From Styela clava (taxonomy: Eukaryota; Chordata; Ascidiacea; Stolidobranchia; Styelidae), in NCBI RefSeq assembly GCF_964204865.1, contig NC_135254.1, forward strand, positions 14,947,001 to 15,011,000: a stretch of DNA of 64,000 nt, read 5' to 3'. How positions within the stretch are numbered: position 1 is the first letter of the stretch; each line of letters starts with the position of its first letter. The notes under the pieces were generated by a model, which saw only the letters and a program-made list of their open reading frames with translations, was not told the DNA's origin and made no database searches. The position numbers and the translations under genes are program-made. Shown piece after piece: positions 50,331-61,505 of the stretch.

Positions 50331-51838
50331 AGGTACTGGCACAAAATAAAGTGTATTTCAACCCTAGTTTCAAAATTTTCAGAAATTATCAATGTTGCTG
50401 AAATATTATTCAAACATACTGCGTTCAAGACCTACTGTACAGTTTGCCAGTCTCAATGCCTTCATATAACTAGCAGGCTATCTAAGAGTAAAACACGGGA
50501 GACACTCTTACCCTTTCTTTAGTCTTTATGTTCCCCTTGCTATGTCATTAACAGGCTGTACTTTGGGTTCTACAAATTAAAATTTCGAGTCTTTCAAACT
50601 AACTCAATTATGTGTGAACAGTAAACTCATAAACCCCAATTCCTGTTTTATAGAAATAATTTGATGAATATTGCTTCAGTTTATTTGTAACCTTTTCAAA
50701 TGGAATTTTTTGAAACTGAAATGACTTTCTGAAATTTTGCGATATTCTAAAATCTAGATCTAAAGCTCTCAGGCAAAAGTGTGTCATAGCTCAAGTATAC
50801 GATCACAACACTCTTATCTTATTTAATGATTGACAAATTTTTGTATCACTTGAAAAATAAAGCAAACGTGATCATGATATAGCAGAATACTTGTTTTCCC
50901 CTTTATGAACACTAGCACATATACTACATACTATTACCTCATTACCGTCTGAAAATATAACCCTTATCATTTATTGACGTCTAGTTACGTTGGTGAATTT
51001 AAAATCTCGTGACCATAATCTCATCTTTTTCACGGATATGCCGCATGATTTTCGCGTGAAATTTTGCCACGCTACGTAACCTTTAGTGCATTCAATTTGA
51101 ATTTTGTTATCATTATTTTTATGCAAAAAAAATTTGTTGTGAGTTTTGTAGGAACTCTCAGGGTTATTTTTGAAAGAGTTATCCTGCATATACGTTCATC
51201 TAGCGATACTTAAGACATTAATGTAGGATTACTTCATCACATTTTATGGTTTGCTGAACAACGCTGTCGAGTAGAGTTTATCGACCCTCGTGGTATGAAG
51301 ACTTTCTCCCATTGACGCATGCTTTTAACCACTAGAGCAGCAATCATGTGAGAATATGATTTTTATCATAAAAATCGTACATATAAATAGAGAAAAAATC
51401 TTCTTTACCGTATGCATCTGCAGATACCCAGGGTGTCGCATTTATGCATTTATTTGCTAACAGGTTTTTGGATAGTATTTCATTACTATAGTATTTTTGA
51501 AAGGGTATTTGCCAATTTAGCCAATAAATTAATGTCAATTTTTCCAAATCTGTTTTTGATGTATATCGAAAGATTCAACTTCAATTCCAGTGATTAGTCA
51601 TGGAAGAGTCGCAAACAACTACAGACGAAAATCAGAGCATATTCTAATTGCGTATTTCTCACGTCTGTTACATGCTGAGATTTCGATAGGGACCATTAAA
51701 TCTGTGCAGATGCTTCATATTATGTTCTTTTCTCTGAACATGTCGCTTCAAATCAGCCGTATACACGCATCAAGCTCCAACATTTGAAAAAAAGGCAACT
51801 GGGCCTAATGCTTGAATGCACAATTGTCAAGATATCTT
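50331..51838 (+). promoter_or_regulatory. orphan copy of the monooxygenase upstream region
   Basis: Homologous to the sequence before both complete start exons (52.86-54.08 kb and 61.51-63.17 kb), with landmarks in the same order: GATTAGGTACTGGCACAAAA, AACTCAATTATGTGTGAA, GCATGATTTTCGCGTGAAAT, CAACGCTGTCGAGTA, TCTGCAGATACCCAGGGT. It even keeps the last ~230 bp seen only in the 63-kb copy (51.6-51.84 kb). No exon 1 follows; it runs into a hAT-like remnant at ~51850. Confidence 0.65.
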
Positions 51839-51849
51839 TTTTAACACCG

Positions 51850-52087
51850 ATATACAAGTTGTGGGTTGGCCAGTAACGCCAAAAGTTCAATATATCCAAC
51901 ATTACATATAAATTTTTTGCTGAATAGTTTTTGTTCACAGGACAAATGATCATACATTACATTCATTTCAACTAAACAAATTAAACGTCTATTAACAAAT
52001 AAAAAATTTGCATTGAAATTGTTGGGCCTTGAAACATTTTTCATTGTACTATTTGGGCCTCTCTTAAAAAACTTTGCAGATCACTGT
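51850..52087. mobile_element. hAT-like remnant, uninterrupted counterpart of 46014-48823
   Basis: It shares the internal sequence of the 46-kb element (ACTAAACAAATTAAACGTCT and following) and ends with TTTGCAGATCACTG. It carries no 2.48-kb insertion at the homologous site and thus gives the empty-site sequence. The left end is eroded. Confidence 0.6.
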
Positions 52088-52849
52088 TGTATACCATAGT
52101 ACCAGCTGCTATATGCAGGCAACTTTGTGGAAATTATCAGCGCTTGTTTTTGCACATGATCACTGATCAATAGAGTAATCAGGCCGTAAATTTTACTCGT
52201 GTATAATTTTGATGAGTCGAGTCGGTATGTCGATATCTCAGCCAGCTCTGAATTACCCAGTCTGCCATTGGACCTGACATTCGAGGATATGTTAAGGCGC
52301 AGCAGAGAATACACTCATCTCAGTTTTATTTAAATGTGTAAAAAAATACAATGAAAAACGCGCAGGTTGATTGACTTTACTTAGTCCAGCCCGCCACAGC
52401 ATTTTAAATTTGCAATGTGGACCCATATCTCAATTGTATTGCCCACTGAACAGCCTTCCAGCGCTATGTTGTAGATGGAATATGTTGAAATTGGGCATAA
52501 CATCATAAGACTGGTAGAATACATTGTCTGGGTTTCATGTTTATTAGAGATGACGTCATCAATGACTTTTTGAAATAATAAAAAATTAGTAGGTTTCGAG
52601 GCGCCAACATTAATCGTTCACCACTGTTACGCAATTGGTCCTGTAGAAAAGAAGCGTTTTTTCACAATAACAACAAGAAGAATACCAAGAAAAAATATTT
52701 ATATATATTTATTAGAGCTCGTTCTCGCTTGGAAAGTATCACATACTCAAAGATGAAAAAAATGATGAAACGTACCTTTATACTTTGACAAACTGCGCCA
52801 GATATTGTTGTTTTGGGTACTTGTGTGATGTGTAATTTCAGTATTTGAA

Positions 52850-54083
52850 AAAATATGGTCTAATTTCATTTCTTCGCTATACGGAATAGATTAAATACTG
52901 GCACAAAATAAAGTGTATTTCAACCCTAGTTTCAAAATTTTCAGAGATTATCAATGTTGCTGAAATATTATTCAAACATACTGTGTGTTAAGGCCTACTG
53001 TACAGTTTGCCAGTCCCCAATGCTTCTATATAAGTAGAAGGCGATCCCAAAGTAAAACACGGGACATACTTTTACTCTTTAGTCTTCAGTGTTCCCCGTG
53101 CTATGTCAACAACAGGTTGTACAAATTTATTCTGGGCTCAACAAATTACAATTTTGAGTCTTTCAAACTAACTCAATTATGTGTGAAACGTAAACCACTA
53201 AACCCCAATTTCTGTTTTATAGAACTAATTTGGTGAATATTACTTCAGTTTGTTTGTAATATTTTCGAATGGTATTTCGAATGATATAGATATAAAGTTC
53301 AGGCGAAAGTGTGTCATAGTTCAAATGTACGATCACACCACTCACCTGTAAAAATAAAGCAAACGTGATTGTGATATATCAGAATACTTGCTTTGCACTT
53401 TATGAACCTGAATGGCATATACTACATACTATTACCTTATTACCGGCTCAAAATATAACCTCTAACATTTATTGACGTCTAGTTACGTTGGTGAATTTAA
53501 GATCTCTTGACCATGATCTCATATTTATCACGAATATGCCGCATGATGTTCGCGTGAAATTTGGCCACGCTACGTAACCTTTAGTGCATTCAATTTGCAT
53601 TTTGTTATCATTATTTTTACGCAATGAGAATTTTGTAGGAACTCTCAGAGTTATTTTTGAAAAGAATTATCCTATTTACTTTTACAAATCGGTTAATAAT
53701 AAATAGTTGAATCTCCAGCGGACATCAATGTAGAATTACTTGATCAATTTTTATGGTTTGCAGAACAACGCTGTCGAGTACAATTTATCGGTAAATCTAC
53801 TCTCGTGGTGTGAAGACTTTCTACTCTTGGCGCATGCGTTTAACAACTAGAGCGACAATCATGTGAGAATATGATTTTCATCATAAAATCGTACATATAA
53901 ATAGAGAAAAATTCTTCTTTACCGTATGCATCTGCAGATACCCAGGGTGTCGCATTTATTTGCTAACAGATTTTCGGATAGTATGTCATTACTATAGTAT
54001 TTTTGAAAGGGTATTTGCCAATCTAGCTAACGAATTGATGTTAATTTTTCCGAATAAATATATATTCTACATTGTAGCATAAA
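52850..54083 (+). promoter_or_regulatory. upstream/promoter region of the complete monooxygenase
   Basis: Homologous to 50.33-51.6 kb and 61.5-62.8 kb. It ends with a likely 3' splice site (attctacattgtag|cataaa) seven bases before the ATG. The same arrangement precedes the third copy, so a 5' untranslated exon lies within this block. No clear TATA box was assigned. Compared with the other two copies it lacks about 300 bp just before the start exon. Confidence 0.5.
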
Positions 54084-57000
54084 ATGGTACAGATAATGCT
54101 TTTTTATACATGTATTGCGTTATTGGCGGCGTCGAGTGTAGAGTGTCAAATGAGTCCAAGTGAAAGTTATACACATTCTTCAACGCTGCGATCTGGGAAT
54201 ATTCTATTATATTGGAAATTTGATGACATTTATATTACTTTCGAGGTAAGTATCATTGAAATTGAATCTAAACTTAAATTTAATAAAGTACTCTCAATTC
54301 AAGAGTACTTTTTTACCCTTGAACTCAATATTTGTGTGATTCTTTCAATTGAAACTAATCTGTCGTTTATCCACAATAATGACCAGGAATCATATTTTGT
54401 TCGTCACCAATTAATGTTTTGCAGGTGATTGGACAGACAACGGGATGGATTGGGATCGGATTTTCACCAAACGGAGCTATGACAGCATCTGATATTATTG
54501 TAGGATGGGTAAAAAATGGAATCCCCACAGTGACGGTAATACATATTTTCATAAATTGGATTTTTGTGCTTCACTAAAAACACTTCTTCATATCTCTATT
54601 CTGTTTTCAAATGATAGGAGGACTATCTGTCATCGCGCCGAAGTAGATTAGTTTTTACACAATTCTCTTTTGCAGGACAGACATGGAGGCTCATCTAACA
54701 TTTACCCACCTCTTGATCCTGAACAAAATATTGAAGTACTGGGAGGTGCAGAATCAAATGGGTGGACAATGTACAAATTTTCACGTCAGATTGCTGCCTG
54801 CGAGAGTGATTACGATAGAGAAATCACGGTATACATACTAATTCATATATTTTTTTCAAAATTGAAACAGATACAAGTTGTTTTGTTTTAAAATGTAGTC
54901 AAACACGGAAAAATTAATTTGGGCGTATGGAGACACTGATCCAACAGGAGACGATCTTGCCTCAGGTGATTACCATGGAACCAAAAGAGGTAATTTCTTT
55001 ACTTGAATATTTGACTGAATGTTTACAGAACGGATAGCGCGGATATGGCGTATAATTCACTCATAATATAAGAAGTGATTTAAAATGAATTGCATTTCAT
55101 AATGTTTTTCTCGTTATATTTTCAACTTTGTCCCAGTTTTCCCTTTGATTCACGATCAATTGAACAGATCGGTTTATTGATTCCGGACTTTAAACTATAC
55201 TTTCTTCTATGAAATTACGTAAAGCCGCAAATTGTGGATGATATATAGATTACAAAAGATTGTGCGATGCCATAAAAACAATAAAAAATACGCGTGCGAG
55301 AATGGGACGAGTTTGGACAAAAATGTGGGGTGATGCGAATGCTTAGTCATAGTGACACATTATTACTTATCGATCTTTAGATCGTTAAGTTTGTTGATAG
55401 GTGTTTGTCTGTTTGTCTGTCTGTTTGTCTGTCTGTTAGATGCACGCGATATCTCACGAAGGCGTGGTTGAATCTGCCAAATTTTGCATGTGAGTTTATC
55501 ATATCTCGGACCAGAAGCGTATTGATTTTAGATGAATTATGTCGAATGATTAGCGAGTTTTAATTAATTAGTGATAGGACACGCGGTGTCACTATAGAGT
55601 CATGAATCGAAACCGCATTTCGATCGATAAGTCTTCGGTCTACGACCAATATTCTCGTTATTATTTCGGGCGTAAAAACAAAAAAATGCATCAACCACAT
55701 ATAGACAAACATATCATAAGCCCATATATTTCAAGGATCCAAAAAAAAAGCATTCATAAATAGCAGAAGTAACGAAAATCATCAAATGACATTATAATCT
55801 AAATAATTCAAGAACTTAGTCCGAAATCTGTTGTGAAAAAACAATTACCATTTATTGTAGACTAAAATTGACACCTCTAATGCAAAAATCTCTGCGAGAG
55901 ATGCTTGAATAAATCCGGAATTTATTTGTATTCACCAAAGCTAATAACACATGATTAATATTTGTTGTTAAACTCCCAACTTATACTGAATGTAATTATT
56001 CCACTTCAGGGGTTGAAAGCATGTATTTTCTGCAATCTTCTGGAGATCCAACCGGCCTTCCAGTCGGGCCTGAATATAACACATTTGAAGTTAGTGCATC
56101 AGAATTTACCATCCCATCAGAGGATACATACTACAATTGCAAACTTTTCAAGCTTCCGGACTTTGGTGGGAAACAACATGTTGTTAAGGTATTACAGCCA
56201 TTACATTGGACATTAACGTATTATCACCTAACTACTTTGGTATCGCAAAAGCCTTGGTTTATAAAATGTAAATTTAAACATGAGGTTATTATCTTCCAGA
56301 ATATGCACGACAAACTACAAGCTACAAAAGACAAACTATCTTGACATTTTTTTATATATTTTATGTTCACTCAGTGTTCAATCTTTCAATGCATCAAACC
56401 TATAAATCTTATAACTTTCTTTGCGCGACTTTTTCTCCAAGTTTTATTAATAACAGTTGTTCATATTGAGTTGTCACGATTTACTTGTAGAATGGCAAGC
56501 GTTATTTTTGTCAACTTTTATCGCTGTTGTTTGATACATTTTTGTACGTCATGAGTTTTTTGTTTCACACTACAGTGGGAACCGATCATCCAAACTGGAA
56601 ATGAACTTTACGTACATCACATGATTGTTTACACTTGTGGAGACATACAGGCGGTGATTTATTCTTTCATTTGAAATTTTTAGATTCCCTTTTCAAGTGA
56701 AACAATGAGCGATATAAAACATATTGATACAATACTTTGATCCTCTTTATTGAGCAAACGGTGTTTATGCAATTTTCCTCAGTTACCTTCTCTACAGTGA
56801 CGGATACTAATTTTTTCCACCTGGGCAATACCATTGACAAATTATTTTATAAGTTATGATAATAATTTAACCCAATACAATTTTGTCCATTGTATGGATG
56901 ATATGAATATAATATTTTATAATAATAATAATACTTCTTACAAATCTTTTCGAAATTAATTTCAGAACGAATCAGAATTGGAACAAAACACCCGTTGTTA

Positions 57001-60000
57001 CACATCAAATATGGCTCTTCTTTCCACTTGCACTGTTATCATTCTCGAATGGGCAGTTGGAGCAGAAGTAACATTTTTACTGTTTGGTAATTTTCTACAG
57101 GCAGTCAGATTGCTGAACGCTTTTTATTTACTCAGCAAAAAAAACGATTTAAAAATCTGAAATACTCAAATATATATATTTCATTTCTCATTTTCCTATA
57201 GTTGCAACGATATTAATCACCCTTTACATATACGCACCATGCATATATATTGTAATTTTTATTTGTCTTGTGTTCGTAACTATAAGTAATAAACTTTGTT
57301 TTTCATAAAAATATTAGGTGGGGTAACATGTGGTGTATAATTCAATTAGTCTCTGTTTTCGATATATTCACTCCAAAAATATTCAACCACAAAGACAAAT
57401 TTTTAATCGGCCCATTTTCAGAAAATGATATACCCAGAAGAAGCTGGACTATCTGTGGGCGGACCGGGAGATTCAAAGTACGTACAGTTGGAAACACACT
57501 ACGATAATCCGAATGTGGATTCTGGTAAGTTTATTTGTCATTAAATGAGTATCAAAAACGAAATTTAATAATATTATATAGACTTTTGAAATGACAGTTG
57601 AACTGAAAAAAAATGGAAAACGTAATAATGTTTTAATTACATATTTTCACTATTTGACTTGTGTCTGTTCTGCATTGCCTACAAAGTGGGGCGAAACAAG
57701 TTTGATCCTATTTAAAAAACGATTTTACTTTCGAGACAAAAAACTTTATTCGATGGAGAATACTATATTGAAATGATTATCTGAACATTCTGAATGATAT
57801 TGGCATGATATGTACTTTATTGCCAAGTCCACTCAAAAAGATTTGTGAGTATTTTAGAAATTTAGATTATACTTCATTATTTCTAATGTTATTTCAGACT
57901 AAGAAATATATTTGTTGCACCACGGCTCATAAATCACTTAGTTAGAGTTTCTACTTTTATTTGTCGTAACGGTAACGGCAGTTTAATTTTTAGGAGTACT
58001 TGACAGTTCTGGAATCCGATTTACTTACACTTCAACATTGAGAAAATATGAAATTGGCGTCATTCAAATTGGAACTCTTACTAATGGTCTTCAGCATTTC
58101 ATTCCTCCGGGCGCCGAAAGTTTCAATAGCATGGGGCATTGCACAGACGCATGCATCACAAATGTAAGTTACCAAGTTTAACAATAAGAATCTACCGCTA
58201 GGCTAATATTCATTTTATTGTTTTAAATAAGACAAAAAATGTATGCATTCAGATACTTCTCCATATCAATTGATCCAAATATTTGATTTTTTTTAGAGAA
58301 TGGCGGCATCTGGTCTGAACAACGTTACTGTGTTTAGTGTTGTTCTGCATTCTCATCTTGTTGGGAAAAAATTAAGACTGAGACACATGAGGTAGAGTAG
58401 TTGGAATTTTTGGAAAAATCAGACCAATTCCCCTGCTAATGACTAATTCGCGAAGTCCATATATTTTGGAAAGGGATTGAGTAGGCTATAGTACCAAGCG
58501 GTTGTTAATTTCGATTTTTCTTTATTCATTGTGTCAGAAAGAAAGTAGATCAGAACATTTCAGAAGAAACCACCCTCTTTTGAACCATATCTAATGCAAC
58601 TTGATATTACATCGATAAAGTCCAAAATTTTGAATTTCATAATATTCACTATATATATATAAATATATAAGAAATCAATAAAAAAATCCATGTCAATGAA
58701 TGCAAACGTTTTGTGTAGAGATGGCGTTGAACTTCCGTACTTAGGCAATGATGAGAATTACGATTTCAATTATCAAGAAGCACGATACTTCAATCCAGGA
58801 GTTATCATGAAAAATACTGACTATTTCCAAATGGAGTGTGATTATAACACTAAGTCTCGAACTGTGATGACGGAGGTTTGTTATTTTGGGAATCAGCCAT
58901 TTATGCTAATCATTCTTCATATATCTATTCTCCATATACCCCAACATAAAAAACAAAGGTTAAGTGCAAACTCTTATCTTTTTTTTATCCGTTCTCATAT
59001 TTACAATTTAGGAACCCAACATTAGTTAACGACACTCTATCACATTTGCAGTGACGATGGATATTGAAGTAGCCTTATACTTTGTCGAATACTAGAACTT
59101 ATGAATATTTATTTTTATGCTTGAATTTTGAATTATTTTTTAATTGTAGGGAGGATATGCTACTATGGAGGAGATGTGTATGGCGTTTGTTTCATACTAT
59201 CCAAAATTTGATTTAACTGCCTGTCAATCATCTGTCCCTCAACACATTTCGTGGTCATACTTCGGACTTAATGAAAAACAGATACAACAGTAAGATTATA
59301 TTTTTTATATATAACATTTTTTTTCAATAATAGTCACTGCTTCCTTCATAATGACTTATTACTTATCAATTTCAATCGGTAAGTATGTTGATAGGTATTT
59401 GTCTGTTTGTCTGTTAGATGCACGCGATATCTCACGAAAGCGAAATTGAATCTGCTCCAGATTTTGCATGTGCATTCATCATATGTCGGACTAGAAGCCT
59501 ATTGATTTTGGATGGATTATGTCGTATAGTTAGCGAGTTATTAATTAATTAGTGATGGGACACAAGGTGTCACTATGGAGTAAGAGCGCTGTTTTGGAGG
59601 ATCCCTTAACTTTCGATCGATAAGTCTTCGGTCTCTGACCGATATTGTCGTATTATATATTACAGAAAAGACAACACTGCCGGAGATCATCTTTCTCATT
59701 ACATCTTGACTGGACCAGAGGAGGTTGCCGGAAAGACGATTTTGGAATACATGAGCGAGGTGACAGATAGCTAATTAAAAAATTTGGACTTTATGAAGTA
59801 TTTTCCTCTGTCACACACATCTTTTATTGCAGCTCGACTGGAATCAGCAAAATATCACAAACTTTGAAAGTTTTTATAATTCAGCACCGCACTGGACGTT
59901 GTGTCTTCCAGAAAACCGAAGTCAAATAGTAAGTTTCGATGTATATATTTTAACAAAATTACTTACAAACCCTGGGATCACGAGAAAATCAGGTCAGTTA

Positions 60001-60338
60001 CATTGTTCAATAAAATTGCTAAATTTTGATATATTTTCTACTTATATATATGTACTAATTGCGTCATAAATATAGAAAAATGAACAAAATCTTTTCTTCC
60101 TAAAACTATTTGGTAAAGGAGTGTGTTGCATGTGGTTATTTGGGCCCATTTTGCTCTTGCATTTCAGGTCGTATCGGAGCTCGGTCCGTTCAATATAACA
60201 ACTCCATACATCCCTCCAGCTAAAGAATGTCTGGTTGCTACAACAAGCCAAACGACAACTAGCCATGGCCATGCAGTCAAATCGTCTCGTGTTATCATTC
60301 TAATATGGTTGTTTTTTCTTCAGCTATTCTCTAGCTGA
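54084..60338 (+). CDS. DBH-like copper/ascorbate monooxygenase with DOMON domain
   Basis: Fifteen exons: 54084-54245, 54425-54535, 54676-54828, 54899-54989, 56010-56188, 56576-56653, 56966-57067, 57422-57524, 57994-58163, 58297-58391, 58719-58875, 59150-59289, 59666-59759, 59833-59928, 60168-60338. All junctions are GT-AG with matching phases, giving 633 aa. Order: signal peptide (1-~22); DOMON domain (~35-155, 'TTGWIGIGFSPNGAM', 'IIVGWV'); then the two copper type II monooxygenase domains. Ligands seen: His246-His247 ('YVHHM') and His318 ('ETHYDNP') for the first copper; His401, His403 ('HSHL') and Met476 ('EEMC') for the second. The spacings match dopamine beta-hydroxylase well (71 residues between the CuH His pair and third His, 75 from the first CuM His to Met). 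The family is MOXD1/DBH; substrate unknown. The C-terminal hydrophobic stretch with almost no tail suggests a GPI anchor or membrane retention. Confidence 0.93.
55371..55659 (+). repeat. ~290-bp interspersed repeat, copy E (in monooxygenase intron 4)
   Basis: It has the 5' hairpin (CTTATCGATC-TTTA-GATCGTTAAG), an expanded GTCTGTTTGTCTGTCTGTTT tract, the core, the inverted GATCGATAAG and a degraded 3' hairpin. It is the 'acacgcggtgtcac' variant, like copy A. Confidence 0.75.
59358..59652 (+). repeat. ~290-bp interspersed repeat, copy F (in monooxygenase intron 12)
   Basis: A complete copy with both hairpins (3' one: GGTC-TCT-GACC), GTCTGTTTGTCTGT, the 'acacaaggtgtcac' variant and the GGAGGATCCC segment. 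It is absent from intron 12 of the pseudogene copy, so it inserted after that duplication or was lost there. Confidence 0.78.
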
Positions 60339-60871
60339 AAAAACATGACATCCGGAAATATTCATTTTTTAGAAAAATAATTTTCGCATTTTATGCCTAA
60401 TTAAGAAAATACAATTTGCTTATATACATGCATATATTAAGAAACATTTAGGTTACTCGGATAAAAAATTGCTTAGATTTCTGTAAAGCAGAAATATATG
60501 AATTAAGATGAAAAAGAAATACGTGACTTGATTGTATTGTTATAATATCATATTGTTATATTACTATAATTTTTCATCTGCGCATAAATTTATAAGAAGT
60601 TATTTTCTATGTTGTGCATGTTCAAATAGTCATTACAGAAAATATCACAACAATGAACCAAATTGGTCCACAACTGTTATGAAAAGTCATCATGTTAGGT
60701 CGATGGTCACTTAGTTAGATGACCTCCACGCTCAGAGATATGTACTGTGTTGACATGATGTGTGGTTGTGTCGTAGTATTCTGCTTCTGTGATAGGATGT
60801 TGTAGTTGTTTTCTAATCTGGTAGTTTCAGTTGATTAAAAGTCATCCGTAATAAATGCTTGCTGAAAAATA

Positions 60872-60878
60872 TATAAAG
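60872..60878 (+). promoter_or_regulatory. TATA-box-like motif
   Basis: TATAAAG preceded by TA lies 47 bp before the ATG of a short open frame. The same motif is conserved in the duplicate at 45288-45294. Confidence 0.35.
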
Positions 60879-60924
60879 CCTCCTTATATATGTGCCTTAT
60901 GTGTTTGGCTATGCAACAACTACA

Positions 60925-61050
60925 ATGTTAAAGAATCCAACCCGTGGAGAACTTTCTCCTGAAGACATACAGCGCGCAAATAAGGCGATGAACCGACTCA
61001 GAAGTAATTTTAAATCTTGTTTGAACGAATTATTTTTATGGAATACATAA
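60925..61050 (+). CDS. possible 41-aa small ORF (unrecognised)
   Basis: ATG to TAA encodes a polar, charged peptide (begins MLKNPTRGELSPEDIQR, then a basic helix-like part with 'MNRLRSNFK', one Cys near the end). It sits 47 bp behind a TATA-like box. In the duplicate at 45341 the ninth codon GAA is TAA and the terminal stop is lost, so it is not conserved there. It may be a real micropeptide, the start of a vanished gene, or chance. No homologue is known to me. Confidence 0.22.
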   Translation: MLKNPTRGELSPEDIQRANKAMNRLRSNFKSCLNELFLWNT

Positions 61051-61093
61051 CACCCTCGGTGATAACAAGGTTCCAAACAAGCAGCTCTACATG

Positions 61094-61240
61094 GTATGTT
61101 ATGGAAAGGTCAGAATTTCTCCCGAAGCAGCAAAGACTACCCAATTTAGTTCATGCTGAGTGTGACTCACTCACTCAGCCTGAACTAAATTGGGTAGTCT
61201 TTGCTGCTTCGGGAGAAATTCTGACCTTTCCATAACATAC
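61094..61240. repeat. 67-bp near-perfect inverted repeat
   Basis: Arms 61094-61160 and 61174-61240 are reverse complements with one mismatch and a 13-bp spacer (tgtgactcactca). The duplicated region at ~45.5-45.6 kb has only the left-arm sequence, so the right arm was added here. After the right arm the 'ccaatttagttcatgctgag' piece repeats in the original direction. Confidence 0.93.
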
Positions 61241-61505
61241 TACCCAATTTAGTTCATGCTGAGTGTGACTGGGCATGGGGTAGCAAACCGATATTCCTAA
61301 TTTGAGACCCCAAAGAAAGTATACGTAACGGTTTATCTTCAGCTTGCCAATGCGAACATTGACAGCAGCACCCATACGGCCTATATGGCCTATTATCGTG
61401 GGGTCACAGCTTCAGAAGGAATAGCATGCACAATATAGTACTGACGGAGAGAAAATGCGTTTATAAAAATTAGATATCTTCTCGTACATTTTTATTTTTT
61501 CGCTA

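Larger units (their letters stand above)
60339..61505. other. downstream module of the complete monooxygenase
   Basis: Homologous to 44.75-45.85 kb. It holds a poly(A) signal candidate (AATAAA ~60850), a TATATAAAG box, a 41-codon open frame and a large inverted repeat, all listed separately. The segment ~60.66-60.92 kb could also be read as an eroded promoter or LTR-like unit, but no paired LTR or primer-binding site was found. Confidence 0.5.

Noticed and set aside
54246-54424. Continuation of the exon 1 frame for 60 codons past 54245
   Set aside because: The GTAAGT donor and the paralogous exon boundary show this is intron; exon 2 continues the DOMON domain exactly.
56021-56344. 107-codon open frame at exon 5 of the monooxygenase
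   Set aside because: Only the first part is exon 5 in frame; the remainder is intron 5 read past a good GT donor at 56189.
60660-60924. Possible solo LTR (TG...CA ends, AATAAA and TATA box)
   Set aside because: The order of poly(A) signal and TATA box is wrong for an LTR, no target duplication was found, and the segment is explained by the duplicated downstream module.
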